A stretch of DNA of 64,000 nt from Rhodococcus sp. X156 (lineage in GTDB: Bacteria > Actinomycetota > Actinomycetes > Mycobacteriales > Mycobacteriaceae), in contig NZ_CP034766.1 in assembly GCF_004006015.1 (NCBI RefSeq), positions 3,659,719 through 3,723,718 of the forward strand, in the 5' to 3' direction. The notes beneath the pieces are model-generated. The model was given only the letters and a program-made list of their open reading frames with translations. It did no database searches and was not told where the DNA came from. Below, piece after piece: positions 8,934-18,908 of this stretch (positions within the stretch are counted from its first letter, which is position 1; every line of letters starts with the position of its first letter). The translations under genes were made by a program, and so were the position numbers.

Positions 8934-9701
8934 TCAGAGGTCGCCCATCCTGGTGTGCATCTCCCACACCAGGACCTCGGCACCGCAGCCTCCGGCCACC
9001 ACCCGCTGACACTCGCTGCCGGTCACCCGGGCCGCGTCGCCGGCCACCAGGTTCGGCGCACCCTCCGTCCCGTCCTCCAGCGCCACCTCGCCGACCGCCA
9101 CGAACAGGTGCGCGAACACCGCGGCCGGCAGCTCCACCTGGGCGCCAGGGGCGAGCCGCGCCACGTGCAGGGCGGCGTGGCGCTGGTTGATCCGGATGGC
9201 CGCAGCACCGCGGTGCTTGGTCATTCCCGACGCCAGCGGCACCAGCCCGCCGCGGGCGAGCTCGTCACCGATCTCCAGCTGTTCGTAGCCCGGAGGCAGG
9301 CCGGGCTCGTCCGGTGGCACCCACATCTGCACGAGGTGCACCGGCTCGTGGTGCTCGGCCGCGCCGGTGAGCCGCCAGGAGTCGTTCTTCTCCGAGTGCT
9401 GGATCCCGGTTCCCGCGCTCATCCGCTGCGCCAGTCCCGGGTAGATCACCCCGTTGTGGCCCTCGGAGTCCTGGTGCACCAGGGAACCGCTCAGCACCCA
9501 GGTGACGATTTCCATGTCCCGGTGCGGATGCGTGTCGAAACCCGCACCCGCAGCGACCGTGTCGTCGTTGTTCACCAGCAGGAGACCGAAGTGGGTGTTG
9601 TCCGGGTCGTAGTGCGAGCCGAAGGAGAAGGAGTGCCGGGAGTCCAACCAGTCGATCTTGGTGTGCAGGCGGTCCTGCGCCCGGCGAATGTCGGTAGCCA
9701 C
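8934..9701 (-). CDS. Pirin-family cupin protein
   Basis: A 255-residue bicupin. The metal ligands of the N-terminal cupin are in THPHRDMEIVTW (about residues 57-68) and in the GIQHSEKN block (about 99-106), giving the His-His-His-Glu set of pirins. Some bacterial pirins (YhhW) are quercetinases; others bind regulators or metabolic enzymes, so the function is open. It is convergent with gdx (27-bp gap) and divergent from the large fusion gene at 9815. Confidence 0.85.
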   Translation of the reverse strand: MATDIRRAQDRLHTKIDWLDSRHSFSFGSHYDPDNTHFGLLLVNNDDTVAAGAGFDTHPHRDMEIVTWVLSGSLVHQDSEGHNGVIYPGLAQRMSAGTGIQHSEKNDSWRLTGAAEHHEPVHLVQMWVPPDEPGLPPGYEQLEIGDELARGGLVPLASGMTKHRGAAAIRINQRHAALHVARLAPGAQVELPAAVFAHLFVAVGEVALEDGTEGAPNLVAGDAARVTGSECQRVVAGGCGAEVLVWEMHTRMGDL

Positions 9702-9814
9702 GCCACGTTCTCCCGTCAGTCGACTCTGCCCTCGCCATTCTCGCTGCCCGTCCTGACTAGTCTCTGCACAGGCATCCGCGCGACCATCCGCGCGACGAGG
9801 GGGAGGAACGCGCC

Positions 9815-12799
9815 ATGAACCCGGTTGAGGCGGTGCGGGGGCCGCTGGGGCGGTTGGGGTCGTCAGTGCTCAACGGCCTGGAGGTGCTCCGCCTGGGCGG
9901 GCTGGACACCGAGGACGAGTCCGCGCCCTACGAGGTGGTGACCGAGCGTCGCAACTTCCGGCTGCGCCACTACTTCCCCGCCGCCGACGATGCACGCGAC
10001 CGTCCGGTGGCGCTGCTGGTGCCGCCGATGATGCTCGACGCCGGGGTCTTCGACGTCTCGCACAGCTCCAGCGCCGTCACCGTGCTCGACTCGCTGGGCA
10101 TCGACACCTGGGTGATCGACTTCGGCGCACCCGACCGCGAGGAGGGTGGCCTGGAGCGCAACCTCACCGACCACGTCCTCGCCATCAACGAGGCGGTCGA
10201 CCTGGTGTGCGAGGCGGTGGGCCACGACATCTCCCTCGCCGGCTACTCCCAGGGCGGCATGTTCTGCTACCAGGCCGCCGCCTACCGGCGCAGCAAGAAC
10301 CTGGTCAGCGTGGTGACCTTCGGCAGCGCGGTGGACACCCGGCCGATCATCGACCACTTCGGCCTGCCCGAGGACCTCACCCTGCGCGCTGCCGGATTCC
10401 TGGCCGAGCACGTCTTCCCACGCCACCAGGTCCCGGCGTGGCTGTCCAACACCGGCTTCCGGCTGCTCGACCCGGTCAAGTCGGTGCGCTCGCAGGTGGA
10501 GTTCGTGCTGCAGCTGCACGACAGGGAGGCGCTGCTGCCCCGGGAGCGCCAGCGCCGCTTCCTCGGGGGTGAGGGCTTCGTCGCCTGGTCGGGTCCAGCC
10601 GTGGCCGAGCTGCTCACCCAGTTCGTGGTGCAGAACCGGATGCTGGAGGGCGGCTTCGTCATCGACGAGGAGTCGGTCACCCTGGCCGACATCACCTGCC
10701 CCGTCTTCGCGGTGGTCGGCACCGCCGACTCCATTGCACCCGCCGCCGCCTGCCGGGCCATCGGCCACGCCGCGCCCCAGGCCGAGGTTCACGAGATGCC
10801 CATCCGGGCCGGGCACTTCGGCCTGGTGGTGGGCTCGGCGTCCAACACCGTGGTGTGGCCGACCGTGGCTGGCTGGCTCCACTGGCTGGCCGGCCAGGGT
10901 CCACGTCCGCAGGCGGTGGCCGAGCTGGGTTCGGAGAACCCGCGCTCGCACGGGCCGTCGGTGCTCACCCAGGGCGTGAACCTGGTCGCTGACGTGGGGC
11001 TGGGCACCTCCCGGTCGCTGGTCAGCGCCGCCACCCGCAGTGCCCGGCTGGTGGCCGAGCTCGGTGGCGAGGCGTTCTCCCAGCTGCCGCGCCTGGCCCG
11101 CCTCGAGCAGATCACCCCGCGCACCCGCATCTCGATGGCCTCGCTGCTGGACGAGCAGGCCGACCGCGCGCCCGAGGACGTCTGCTTCATGTTCGCCGGC
11201 CGGGCGCACACCCACGGCAAGGTCAAGGAGCGCATCGACAACGTCGTGCGGGGCCTGCTCAGCACCGGGGTGCGCCAGGGCGAGCACGTCGGTGTGCTCA
11301 TGGAGACCCGCCCCAGCGCCTTCACCGTGCTGGCCGCCCTCAGCCGGGTGGGTGCCGTGGCCGTGATGCTGCGCCCCGACGGCGACACCGCCAAGGAGGC
11401 GAAGCTGGGGGGGATCACCCGGGTGATCGCCGACCCCGAGCTGGCCAGCCACGCGGTGGCGGCCGAGATCGGCCCGGTGTACGTCCTCGGTGGCGGCGGT
11501 GACCCGCGCGAGCTGGACGGCGTGATCGACATGGAGCGGATCGACCCCGCGGCGGTGACCGTGCCGTCGTGGTACCGGCCCAACCTGGGGCGCGCCGCCG
11601 ACCTGGCCTTCATCCTGTTCACCGGCAGCCCGGCCCAGACCCGGGTGCGGCGCATCTCCAACCACCGGTGGGCGCTGTCGGCGTTCGGCACCGCCTCCTC
11701 GGCGTCGCTGTCGCCGGTGGACACCCTGTTCTGCCTCACCCCGCTGCACCACCCCTCGGGGCTGATGACCACCCTGGGTGCGGCGCTGGCCAGCGGGTCG
11801 CGGATCGCGTTCACCACCGGCTTCGACCCCGCCACCTTCTGGGAGGAGGTCCGCCGCTACGGGGTGACCGTGGTGTCCTACACCTGGACCATGCTGCACG
11901 CCCTGGTGGAGGCGCCGGTGCAGCCCGGGGAGGCCTACCACCCGGTGCGGCTGTTCCTCGGCTCCGGCGCCCCGCGGGGGCTCACCCGCCGGCTCACCGA
12001 GCGCTTCGCCCCGGCCAAGGTGGTGGAGTTCTACGCCACCACCGAGGGCGAGGCCATCCTGGTCAACCGTCGTGCCACCAAGCCCGGCTCGATGGGCCGC
12101 GCCCTGCCCGGCACCGCGCGGCTGCGCGTGGCCGCCTACGACGTGGACCGCAACGCCTTCATCGAGGACGAGCGCGGCTACGCCCGGCAGGCGGGCACCG
12201 ACGAGATCGGCATGCTGCTGGCGCGGGCGGACAACGCCATGGACGCCATCACCGACAGCCCGCTGCGGGGGGTGTTCGCCAGGGAAGACGCCTGGCACGC
12301 CACCGGCGACCTGTTCTGGGTGGACGCCGACGGCGACCACTGGCTGGTGGACAACGTCGCCACCCTGATGCGCACCTCGCACGGCGTGGTGTTCCAGCTG
12401 CCCGTGCAGTACGCGCTCAGCGACACCTGGGGGGTGGACCTGTGCGCCACCTACCCGGTGCCCTCCCCGGTGGACGGCGAGGTCTACGCGGTGGCCGCGG
12501 TGACGCTGCGCCACGGTCGCGAGCTCACCACCCAGGACGTCACCGCCGCGCTGTCCTCGCTGGCGCCGCACCTGCGACCCGACCTGGTGCACGTGGTGGA
12601 CTCCGTGCCCACCACCACGGTCTACCGGCTGGACACCACCGAGCTGCGCTCCGCCGGGCTGCCCAAGCCCGGCCCGACCACGTGGTGGCACGACCCCCGA
12701 AAGAACGCCTACGTGCCCCTCACCGCGGCTCGGCGCCGCACGCTGTCGGCCAGCAAGCCCGCCTCGGCGCGCCGCGCCGAGGTTCGCGACCCCGCCTGA
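9815..12799 (+). CDS. PhaC-like alpha/beta hydrolase fused to an AMP-binding domain
   Basis: A 994-residue two-domain protein. Residues 1-370 resemble PHA synthase/alpha-beta hydrolases, with elbow GYSQGG near 147 (serine, where PhaC has cysteine), acid VVGTADSIAP near 305 and GHFGLVVGS near 335. Residues 440-960 resemble acyl-CoA synthetases. However, the phosphate loop reads FTGSPAQTRVRRISNHRW instead of TSGTTGxPKG, and I see no A10-type NGK lysine near the end. The adenylation half may thus be inactive or bind acyl groups without activating them. The architecture is known as a conserved actinobacterial 'acyl-CoA synthetase' but its reaction is not known to me. The start is supported by GGGGGAGGAA directly before the ATG. 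Confidence 0.85.
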   Translation: MNPVEAVRGPLGRLGSSVLNGLEVLRLGGLDTEDESAPYEVVTERRNFRLRHYFPAADDARDRPVALLVPPMMLDAGVFDVSHSSSAVTVLDSLGIDTWVIDFGAPDREEGGLERNLTDHVLAINEAVDLVCEAVGHDISLAGYSQGGMFCYQAAAYRRSKNLVSVVTFGSAVDTRPIIDHFGLPEDLTLRAAGFLAEHVFPRHQVPAWLSNTGFRLLDPVKSVRSQVEFVLQLHDREALLPRERQRRFLGGEGFVAWSGPAVAELLTQFVVQNRMLEGGFVIDEESVTLADITCPVFAVVGTADSIAPAAACRAIGHAAPQAEVHEMPIRAGHFGLVVGSASNTVVWPTVAGWLHWLAGQGPRPQAVAELGSENPRSHGPSVLTQGVNLVADVGLGTSRSLVSAATRSARLVAELGGEAFSQLPRLARLEQITPRTRISMASLLDEQADRAPEDVCFMFAGRAHTHGKVKERIDNVVRGLLSTGVRQGEHVGVLMETRPSAFTVLAALSRVGAVAVMLRPDGDTAKEAKLGGITRVIADPELASHAVAAEIGPVYVLGGGGDPRELDGVIDMERIDPAAVTVPSWYRPNLGRAADLAFILFTGSPAQTRVRRISNHRWALSAFGTASSASLSPVDTLFCLTPLHHPSGLMTTLGAALASGSRIAFTTGFDPATFWEEVRRYGVTVVSYTWTMLHALVEAPVQPGEAYHPVRLFLGSGAPRGLTRRLTERFAPAKVVEFYATTEGEAILVNRRATKPGSMGRALPGTARLRVAAYDVDRNAFIEDERGYARQAGTDEIGMLLARADNAMDAITDSPLRGVFAREDAWHATGDLFWVDADGDHWLVDNVATLMRTSHGVVFQLPVQYALSDTWGVDLCATYPVPSPVDGEVYAVAAVTLRHGRELTTQDVTAALSSLAPHLRPDLVHVVDSVPTTTVYRLDTTELRSAGLPKPGPTTWWHDPRKNAYVPLTAARRRTLSASKPASARRAEVRDPA

Positions 12800-12922
12800 G
12801 CACACCGGAAAAGCTCGGCTGCTCTGGTGGTGCACGCCGGCGCGGCGACTAGGCCACGTCAATGGTCTCCCTTCTCGGGTCCTCGGCGGGGCGGGTGAGG
12901 ATCTCGCGGGGACGAGAAGTCG

Positions 12923-12952
12923 TTGACCGGCGTCGGCGGGCGCACCTATGCT
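12923..12952 (+). promoter_or_regulatory. Promoter of the DUF1214-type gene
   Basis: TTGACC (12923-12928) and TATGCT (12947-12952) are separated by 18 bases. The predicted start of transcription falls at about 12959, leaving a leader of about 49 bases. Confidence 0.5.
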
Positions 12953-12956
12953 CACT

Positions 12957-12967
12957 GAAATGATTTC
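12957..12967. promoter_or_regulatory. Operator-like palindrome GAAATGATTTC
   Basis: A perfect 11-base inverted repeat lies over the predicted transcription start of the downstream gene, in an AT-rich patch unusual for this DNA. The position suits a repressor site; the regulator is unknown. Confidence 0.3.
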
Positions 12968-13007
12968 TAGTTATTGAGCCCGTGCCCGCGAACCCCAGGA
13001 GCGCCTC

Positions 13008-14183
13008 GTGCTGACCGACTCGTACACCGCCGCCATCGCCGAGGCCGAGAAGCTCATCGAGAGCGCACCGCACGTGCGCAGCGAGCAGGACCTGGTGGAG
13101 GGCTACCAGTACCTGGCCGGGTGCATCCTCGGCGCCACCCACTCCGCCTGGGCCACCGACAAGACCCACCCCACCTTCACCGAGGGCACGAGCCTCTACA
13201 CCAAGCAGGGGCTGGACAACCCGGACACCTTCTACTACGGCACCCGGGTGCACGCCGACACCGAGTACGTGGTCACCGGCGTGCGCGGGACCACGGTGGA
13301 CCTGGCCTTCCAGGTGATCGCCGGGGGCTACACCGACGACAACGTCCCCGGCAGCGCCGCCGCCTTCGACGACCGCGAGATCGACGTGGCCGCGGACGGC
13401 ACCTTCGAGGTCCGCTTCGGACCCGAGCCCGCCAATGGGCGGCGCAACTACGTCACCCTGGCCCCGGGCTCGACCACGCTGGTGGTGCGCGAGGTCTACA
13501 ACGACTGGTCGGAGAAGCGCGGCACCATCCGCATCCAGCGGGCCGACGCCATGGGCACCGCCCCGGCCCCGCTGGACCGCGACACCGCCCAGCGCCGCTA
13601 CGACCGGGCCGGCCGCGACCTGGTCACCCGGGTGAAGACCTGGCTGCAGTTCCCCGAGTGGTTCTACCTCAAGCTGCCGGTGAACACCCTCACCGAGCCG
13701 CGCATCACCCCGGGCGGCCTCACCACCCAGTACTCCTCGGTGGGCCACTACGACCTCGCCGAGGACCAGGCCATCATCATCACCATCCCGGTGCCCAGCG
13801 AGGAGGACTCCCCCTACCTGGGCTTCCAGCTGGGCAGCCTCTGGTACGTCTCGCTGGACTACGTCAACCACCAGACCTCGCTCAACCGCTCCCAGGGTCA
13901 GGTGGACCCGGACGGCAAGATGCGGCTGGTGGTGAGCGAGCGCAACCCCGGCGTGACCAACTGGCTGGAGACGCTGGGCCACTCGCGCGGCTACCTGCAG
14001 TTCCGCTGGCACCGGGTGGGGCGGCCGATGACCGCCGCCGACGGCCCCACCATGGAGATCGTGCCGGTGGCCGAGGTGGCACAGCACCTGCCCTACGCCG
14101 AGCGCAACGCCATCACCCCGCAGGCGTGGGCGCAGCGCATCGCCCAGCGCCAGGCCCAGGTGGCCGACCGCATGCCCGGCTGA
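13008..14183 (+). CDS. DUF1214-domain protein
   Basis: A 391-residue soluble protein of a family without known activity, common in mycobacteria and relatives. The C-terminal part carries the pattern I associate with DUF1214 (QYSSVGHYDLAEDQAIIITI followed by LGFQLGSLWYVSLDY, about residues 240-290). No signal peptide or membrane segment is visible. The GTG start at 13008 has AGGAG at 12997-13001. A promoter and an operator-like palindrome lie directly upstream, so it is probably expressed on its own. Two hydrolase/oxidoreductase genes follow on the same strand after 171 bases. Confidence 0.7.
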   Translation: MLTDSYTAAIAEAEKLIESAPHVRSEQDLVEGYQYLAGCILGATHSAWATDKTHPTFTEGTSLYTKQGLDNPDTFYYGTRVHADTEYVVTGVRGTTVDLAFQVIAGGYTDDNVPGSAAAFDDREIDVAADGTFEVRFGPEPANGRRNYVTLAPGSTTLVVREVYNDWSEKRGTIRIQRADAMGTAPAPLDRDTAQRRYDRAGRDLVTRVKTWLQFPEWFYLKLPVNTLTEPRITPGGLTTQYSSVGHYDLAEDQAIIITIPVPSEEDSPYLGFQLGSLWYVSLDYVNHQTSLNRSQGQVDPDGKMRLVVSERNPGVTNWLETLGHSRGYLQFRWHRVGRPMTAADGPTMEIVPVAEVAQHLPYAERNAITPQAWAQRIAQRQAQVADRMPG

Positions 14184-14216
14184 GCAGCTGCGCACCGGCC
14201 CCCCGAAGCCGCGGGG

Positions 14217-14249
14217 CTCGGAAGGGACACCCGGACTCGGAAGGGACAC
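14217..14249. repeat. 14-base direct repeat, two copies
   Basis: CTCGGAAGGGACAC occurs at 14217-14230 and again at 14236-14249 in the short gap before the hydrolase gene. Two closely spaced direct copies could be a regulator site or a replication-slippage product. Confidence 0.5.
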
Positions 14250-14354
14250 AGGGGCGCAACGGTCCTGACGCGTCCGGGAATCCATCTCGCCCGGGGTGCC
14301 GCGCTGGGGCATGCTGCGGTGGGAGTCCACTGTCGTACTCGAGGAGACCGCACC

Positions 14355-15260
14355 ATGGCGATGCCGAGCATGCTTCATGACCACCGCCCCTGCGCCGTGG
14401 TGCGCGGGACTCCGGTGATCACCGAGCGCCGCGTCCGGGCCAACGGCTTTCGCAGCCGCAGCCTGTCCGTGGACGGCGGCGGACCGCCCATGCTGATGCT
14501 GCACGGCTTCTCCGACACCGCCGACACCTGGCGACCGGTGATGCGGGAGCTGGCGGCGCGGGGGCAGCAGGCCACCGCGGTGGACATGCCCGGCTACGGC
14601 CGCGCCGACCGCACCCGGCCCGGGGCGATGCTCCCGCAGATCGAGGGGTTCGTGGCCGAGCTGCTCGAGCGCAGCGGCCCGGACACCATCCTGGTGGGCA
14701 ACAGCCTGGGCGCGCTGGCCTCGCTGCGCACCGCCGCCGCGGTCACCAGCGAGCTGGGCGGGGTGGTGGCCATCTCCCCGGCGGGCTTCGGCCACTCCCG
14801 GTTGATCCGCTACGCCGAGCACGCGGGCCTGGCCACCAACCTGCTGCGAGTGCCGTTCGTGCCCAACCGCCTGATGGAGGCGATGGTGGGCAAGGCCTTC
14901 GCGCGAATGGCCTGCGGCAACCACGCGCTGGCCGACGCCGAGGCGGTGAAGGCCTACGCCGAGCAGTTCCGCCAGCGGGCCGACGTGCGGCGCATCCTCG
15001 GGGCGGGCCCGGCCATCATCCGGGAGATCAAGGCCGCCGCAGACACCCTCACCCTGGACTGCCCGGTGCTGGCCATCTGGGGCTCCCGCGACCGGCTCAC
15101 CCTGGTGGGTGGCAGCGAGGAGCTGATGGACACCCTGCCCGACAGCGAGCTGGTGGTGCTGCCCGGCTTCGGCCACTGCCCGCAGCTGGAGGTTCCCGAC
15201 GGCGTCGCCGAGCTGCTGCTGAACTTCTCCAGCCGGACGGCGGCCGCACCCGCTCGGTAG
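14355..15260 (+). CDS. Alpha/beta-fold hydrolase
   Basis: A 301-residue serine hydrolase with LMLHGFSDTADTW (oxyanion, about residue 50), nucleophile in VGNSLGALAS (about 118), acid in IWGSRDRLT (about 240) and histidine in GFGHCPQLE (about 275). The ATG at 14355 is eight bases after GAGGAG (14341-14346); the frame is open further upstream but without a better start. It shares its fold and triad wording with the hydrolase at 7626-8408, but the N terminus differs and the two are not tandem copies. A short-chain dehydrogenase follows after ten bases, probably in one transcript. Confidence 0.82.
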   Translation: MAMPSMLHDHRPCAVVRGTPVITERRVRANGFRSRSLSVDGGGPPMLMLHGFSDTADTWRPVMRELAARGQQATAVDMPGYGRADRTRPGAMLPQIEGFVAELLERSGPDTILVGNSLGALASLRTAAAVTSELGGVVAISPAGFGHSRLIRYAEHAGLATNLLRVPFVPNRLMEAMVGKAFARMACGNHALADAEAVKAYAEQFRQRADVRRILGAGPAIIREIKAAADTLTLDCPVLAIWGSRDRLTLVGGSEELMDTLPDSELVVLPGFGHCPQLEVPDGVAELLLNFSSRTAAAPAR

Positions 15261-15270
15261 CCTCAGCCGC

Positions 15271-15972
15271 ATGCCGAGCACCGCACGCACCCGTCCCACC
15301 GCCCTCGTCACCGGCGCCACCCGCGGCATCGGTGCGGCCACCGCCCGCGCGCTGCACACCACTCACGACGTGCTGCTGGGCGGTCGTGACGTGGCCGCCC
15401 TGGAGCGCCTGGCCGCGGAGCTCCCCGGTGCACAGCCGTGGCCGGTGGAGATCACCGACGACGACGCCCTGGCCGCCGCCTGCGCCGACGTCGCGACGCT
15501 GGACGTGCTGGTGCACTCCGCGGGCATGGGCGGCATCGGCCCGGTGGCCAGCACCTCCGCCGCGCAGTGGCGGGCGATGCTCGACCTCAACGTGGTGGCC
15601 GTGGCCGAGCTGACCCGCCTGCTGCTGCCCGCGCTGCGCAGCGCCCGCGGGCACGTGGTGATGATCAACTCCGGCGCCGGGATCAACGCCAACCCCGGGT
15701 GGAGCGCCTACGCCGCCAGCAAGTTCGCGCTGCGCGCGCTGGCCGACTCGCTGCGCGCGGAGGAGGCCGACAACGGCGTGCGCGTCACCTCGGTGCACCC
15801 GGGCCGGGTGGACACCGACATGCAGCGCGAGCTGCGGCGCACCGAGGGCGGGGAGTACGAACCGAACAAGTACCTCACCCCGGAGTCGGTGGCCTCCGCC
15901 GTGCTCACCGCCGTGCTGGCCGGCGAGGACGGGCAGTACACCGAGCTGGTGCTCCGCCCGCTCACCCGCTGA
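15271..15972 (+). CDS. Short-chain dehydrogenase/reductase
   Basis: A classical SDR of 233 residues. The cofactor motif TGATRGIG is at about residues 14-21, the catalytic serine in MINSGAG near 131 and YAASK near 147-151. The missing acidic residue after strand 2 (GGRDVAALE has Arg) suggests NADP(H). The substrate is unknown. It lies ten bases after the alpha/beta hydrolase and is convergent with leuS (19-bp gap). Confidence 0.83.
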   Translation: MPSTARTRPTALVTGATRGIGAATARALHTTHDVLLGGRDVAALERLAAELPGAQPWPVEITDDDALAAACADVATLDVLVHSAGMGGIGPVASTSAAQWRAMLDLNVVAVAELTRLLLPALRSARGHVVMINSGAGINANPGWSAYAASKFALRALADSLRAEEADNGVRVTSVHPGRVDTDMQRELRRTEGGEYEPNKYLTPESVASAVLTAVLAGEDGQYTELVLRPLTR

Positions 15973-15991
15973 CGGCTAGGGAACCACCGCG

Positions 15992-18838
15992 CTACAGGAC
16001 GACGTTGACCAGGCGGCCGGGCACGTAGATCACCTTGCGCGGCTCCTTGCCGTCCACCAGCGCCGCGATCTTCTCGTCGGCCAGGGCCGCGGCGAGCACG
16101 GCGTCCTTGTCGGCGTCGGCGGGCACGGTGATCACCGAGCGAACCTTGCCGCCCACCTGCACCGGGTACTCCAGGGTGTCGGCCACCAGCCAGCGCTCGT
16201 CCGCGGTCGGGAACGGGCCCTTGACCAGCGACTCGGCGTGGCCCAGCCGCTGCCACAGCTCCTCGGCCAGGTGCGGGGCCAGCGGGGCGACCATGAGCAC
16301 CAGGGCCTCGGCCACCGTGCGCGGCGCACCACCGGGGTAGGCCTTGGTGAGGTGGTTGGTCAGCTCGATCAGCTTGGCGGTGGCGGTGTTGTTGCGCAGC
16401 GCCACGTAGTCCTCGGACACCCCGGCGATGGTCTTGTGCAGCAGCCGCAGCGTCTCCTCGCCCGGCTGGTCGTCCACCACGCGCAGCTCACCGGTGCTCT
16501 CGTCCACCACCGACCGCCACAGCCGCTGCAGGAAGCGGTAGGCGCCCACCACGTCCTTGGTGGCCCAGGGGCGGGAGGTGTCCAGCGGACCCATGGACAT
16601 CTCGTACACGCGCAGGGTGTCGGCGCCGTAGGCGTCGGCCATCTCGTCCGGGGAGACGGAGTTCTTCAGGCTCTTGCCCATCTTCCCGTACTCGCGGTTC
16701 ACCTCCTGGCCCTGGTGGAAGTACTTGCCGTCGGCCTCGGTCACCTCGTCGGCGGGCACGTAGACGCCCCGGGAGTCGGTATAGGCGTATGCCTGAATGT
16801 AGCCCTGGTTGTAGAGACGCCGATACGGCTCTAGCGAGCTCACGTGCCCCAGGTCGTGCAGCACCTTGTGCCAGAACCGGCTGTAGAGCAGGTGCAGCAC
16901 CGCGTGCTCCACGCCACCGACGTACAGGTCCAGCCCGCCGGGATCGTTGGGGCCGTGCACGTCGGGGCGCGGACCCATCCAGTACGCCTCGTTCTCCGGG
17001 GCGCAGAACTGCTCGTCGTTGGTGGGGTCGATGTAGCGCAGCTGGTACCAGGAGCTGCCCGCCCACTGCGGCATGACGTTGGCGTCGCGGGAGTAGTGCT
17101 GCAGCCCGTCGCCCAGGTCCAGCTCCAGGTTCAGCCAGTCACTGGCCTTCGCCAGCGGCGGGGCCGGCTCGGACTCGGCGTCCTCGGGGTCGAAGCTCAC
17201 CGGCTGGTAGTCGGCCACCTCGGGCAGCTCGACGGGCAGCATGCTCTCCGGCAGGGCCACCGGCGCGCCGGCGTCGTCGAAGACGATGGGGAACGGCTCG
17301 CCCCAGTAGCGCTGGCGGGCGAAGAGCCAGTCGCGCAGCTTGTACTGCACGGTGCCGCGGCCCAGGCCGCGCTCCTCCAGCCACGCGATGATGGTGGCCT
17401 TGGCCTCCTCCACCCGCATGCCGTCGAGGAAGCCGCTGTTGATGGCCACGCCGTCGCCCAGGTAGGCCCCGTCGGTGAAGCCCTCCGGCGGGGCGATGGT
17501 GCGCACGATGTCCAGGCCGAACGCGGTGGCGAAGTCCCAGTCGCGGGAGTCCTGGGCGGGCACGGCCATGATGGCGCCAGTGCCGTAGCCCATCAGCACG
17601 TAGTCAGCCACGAACACCGGGACCTGGGCCCCGTTGACCGGGTTGGTGGCGTAGGAGCCGGTGAACACCCCGGTCTTCTGCTTGTTCTCCTGGCGCTCCA
17701 TGTCGGTCTTGGCCGCGGCGGTGCTGCGGTAGGTGGCCACCGCCTCGGCGGGCGTGGGCGCGCCGCCGGTCCAGCGCTCGTCCACCCCCTCCGGCCAGGC
17801 GGCGGCGGTGAGCTGGTCCACCAGCGGGTGCTCCGGGGCCAGCACCACGTAGGTGGCGCCGAAGAGGGTGTCCGGGCGGGTGGTGAACACCTCGACCGCC
17901 GGGGCCTCGACCGGGGCGTCCACCTCGGCCGGGCTCACCGCGAAGCTGACCTGCGCGCCGCGGGACCGACCGATCCAGTTGCGCTGCATGGTCTTGACCT
18001 TCTCCGGCCAGTCCAGCAGGTCGAGGTCGTCGATGAGGCGGTCGTTGTAGGCGGTGATCCGCATCATCCACTGGCGCAGGGTGCGCCGGAACACCGGGAA
18101 GTTGCCGCGGTCGCTGCGCCCGTCGGCGGTGACCTCCTCGTTGGCCAGCACCGTGCCCAGGCCGGGGCACCAGTTCACCGGCGACTCCGACAGGTACACC
18201 AGGCGGTGGGAGTCGACCACGCGACGCTGCTCGGTGCGGGAGAGCTCCGCCCACGCCCGGCCATCGGCCAGCTCGCGGGTGCCCGCCTCGTACTGGGCCA
18301 CCAGCTCGGCGATCGGGCGGGCCTTGTCGGCGTCGGTGTCGTAGTAGGAGCCGTGGATCTGCAGGAAGATCCACTGTGTCCACTTGTAGAACTCGACGTC
18401 GGTGGTGGCCACCCGGCGGCGCTCGTCGTGGCCCAGGCCCAGCCGGCGGATCTGCGCCAGGTAGCGCTCGATGTTGGCCTCGGTGGTGGTGCGCGGGTGG
18501 GTGCCCGTCTGCACCGCGTACTGCTCGGCCGGCAGGCCGAAGGCGTCGAAGCCCATGGTGTGCAGCACGTTGCGCCCGACCATGCGGTGGTAGCGGGCGT
18601 AGACGTCGGTGGCGATGAACCCCAGCGGGTGCCCGACGTGCAGGCCAGCGCCGGAGGGGTAGGGGAACATGTCCTGCACGAAGAGCTTGTCCGCGGGCAC
18701 CGGCCCGTCGGCCAGCGGGCCCACCGGGTTGGGTGCGGCAAAGGTGTTCTGCTCGGCCCAGCGGGTCTGCCAGCGCTGCTCCAGCTCACCGGCCAGCTCG
18801 GCCGTGTAGCGGAACGAGGGGATCTCTTCGGTACTCAC
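15992..18838 (-). CDS. leuS: Leucyl-tRNA synthetase
   Basis: The class I synthetase charges tRNA-Leu in the cytoplasm. The 948-residue protein has the HIGH-type signature [10 protein letters not shown] ending at residue 70. The CP1 editing domain includes [20 protein letters not shown]. The KMSKS-type loop, KMGKS at about 718-722, is a form common in actinobacteria. The long in-frame extension upstream of 18838 is ignored because family sequence starts at GTG 18838. A -10-like TACGCT ends seven bases before that GTG, which suggests a leaderless message. It is divergent from the SdpI-like gene. Confidence 0.95.
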   Translation of the reverse strand: MSTEEIPSFRYTAELAGELEQRWQTRWAEQNTFAAPNPVGPLADGPVPADKLFVQDMFPYPSGAGLHVGHPLGFIATDVYARYHRMVGRNVLHTMGFDAFGLPAEQYAVQTGTHPRTTTEANIERYLAQIRRLGLGHDERRRVATTDVEFYKWTQWIFLQIHGSYYDTDADKARPIAELVAQYEAGTRELADGRAWAELSRTEQRRVVDSHRLVYLSESPVNWCPGLGTVLANEEVTADGRSDRGNFPVFRRTLRQWMMRITAYNDRLIDDLDLLDWPEKVKTMQRNWIGRSRGAQVSFAVSPAEVDAPVEAPAVEVFTTRPDTLFGATYVVLAPEHPLVDQLTAAAWPEGVDERWTGGAPTPAEAVATYRSTAAAKTDMERQENKQKTGVFTGSYATNPVNGAQVPVFVADYVLMGYGTGAIMAVPAQDSRDWDFATAFGLDIVRTIAPPEGFTDGAYLGDGVAINSGFLDGMRVEEAKATIIAWLEERGLGRGTVQYKLRDWLFARQRYWGEPFPIVFDDAGAPVALPESMLPVELPEVADYQPVSFDPEDAESEPAPPLAKASDWLNLELDLGDGLQHYSRDANVMPQWAGSSWYQLRYIDPTNDEQFCAPENEAYWMGPRPDVHGPNDPGGLDLYVGGVEHAVLHLLYSRFWHKVLHDLGHVSSLEPYRRLYNQGYIQAYAYTDSRGVYVPADEVTEADGKYFHQGQEVNREYGKMGKSLKNSVSPDEMADAYGADTLRVYEMSMGPLDTSRPWATKDVVGAYRFLQRLWRSVVDESTGELRVVDDQPGEETLRLLHKTIAGVSEDYVALRNNTATAKLIELTNHLTKAYPGGAPRTVAEALVLMVAPLAPHLAEELWQRLGHAESLVKGPFPTADERWLVADTLEYPVQVGGKVRSVITVPADADKDAVLAAALADEKIAALVDGKEPRKVIYVPGRLVNVVL

Positions 18839-18845
18839 GGTCAGC

Positions 18846-18851
18846 AGCGTA
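18846..18851 (-). promoter_or_regulatory. -10 element of leuS (leaderless)
   Basis: On the minus strand TACGCT lies seven bases before the GTG start codon at 18838. The -35 region is weak. No ribosome binding site is seen between them. Confidence 0.35.
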
Positions 18852-18896
18852 GTCGGCGGCCGAGAGGGTCCTGCCGCCCTGCTCAGCGGGTGCTCG

Positions 18897-18902
18897 TACC
18901 CT
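18897..18902 (+). promoter_or_regulatory. -10 element of the SdpI-like gene (leaderless)
   Basis: TACCCT lies six bases before the GTG at 18909. There is no ribosome binding site and no clear -35 hexamer. Confidence 0.35.
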
Positions 18903-18908
18903 TGTCCC

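Noticed and set aside
6597..9818. 1073-codon open frame on the plus strand
   Set aside because: It runs antisense through argJ, the hydrolase and pirin, is His/Gly-rich nonsense and reflects the high GC content.
9863..12955. 1030-codon open frame on the minus strand
   Set aside because: Shadow of the hydrolase/AMP-binding fusion; no motif and low-complexity composition.
12849..15362. 837-codon open frame on the minus strand
   Set aside because: Covers three plus-strand genes with clear family motifs and has none itself.
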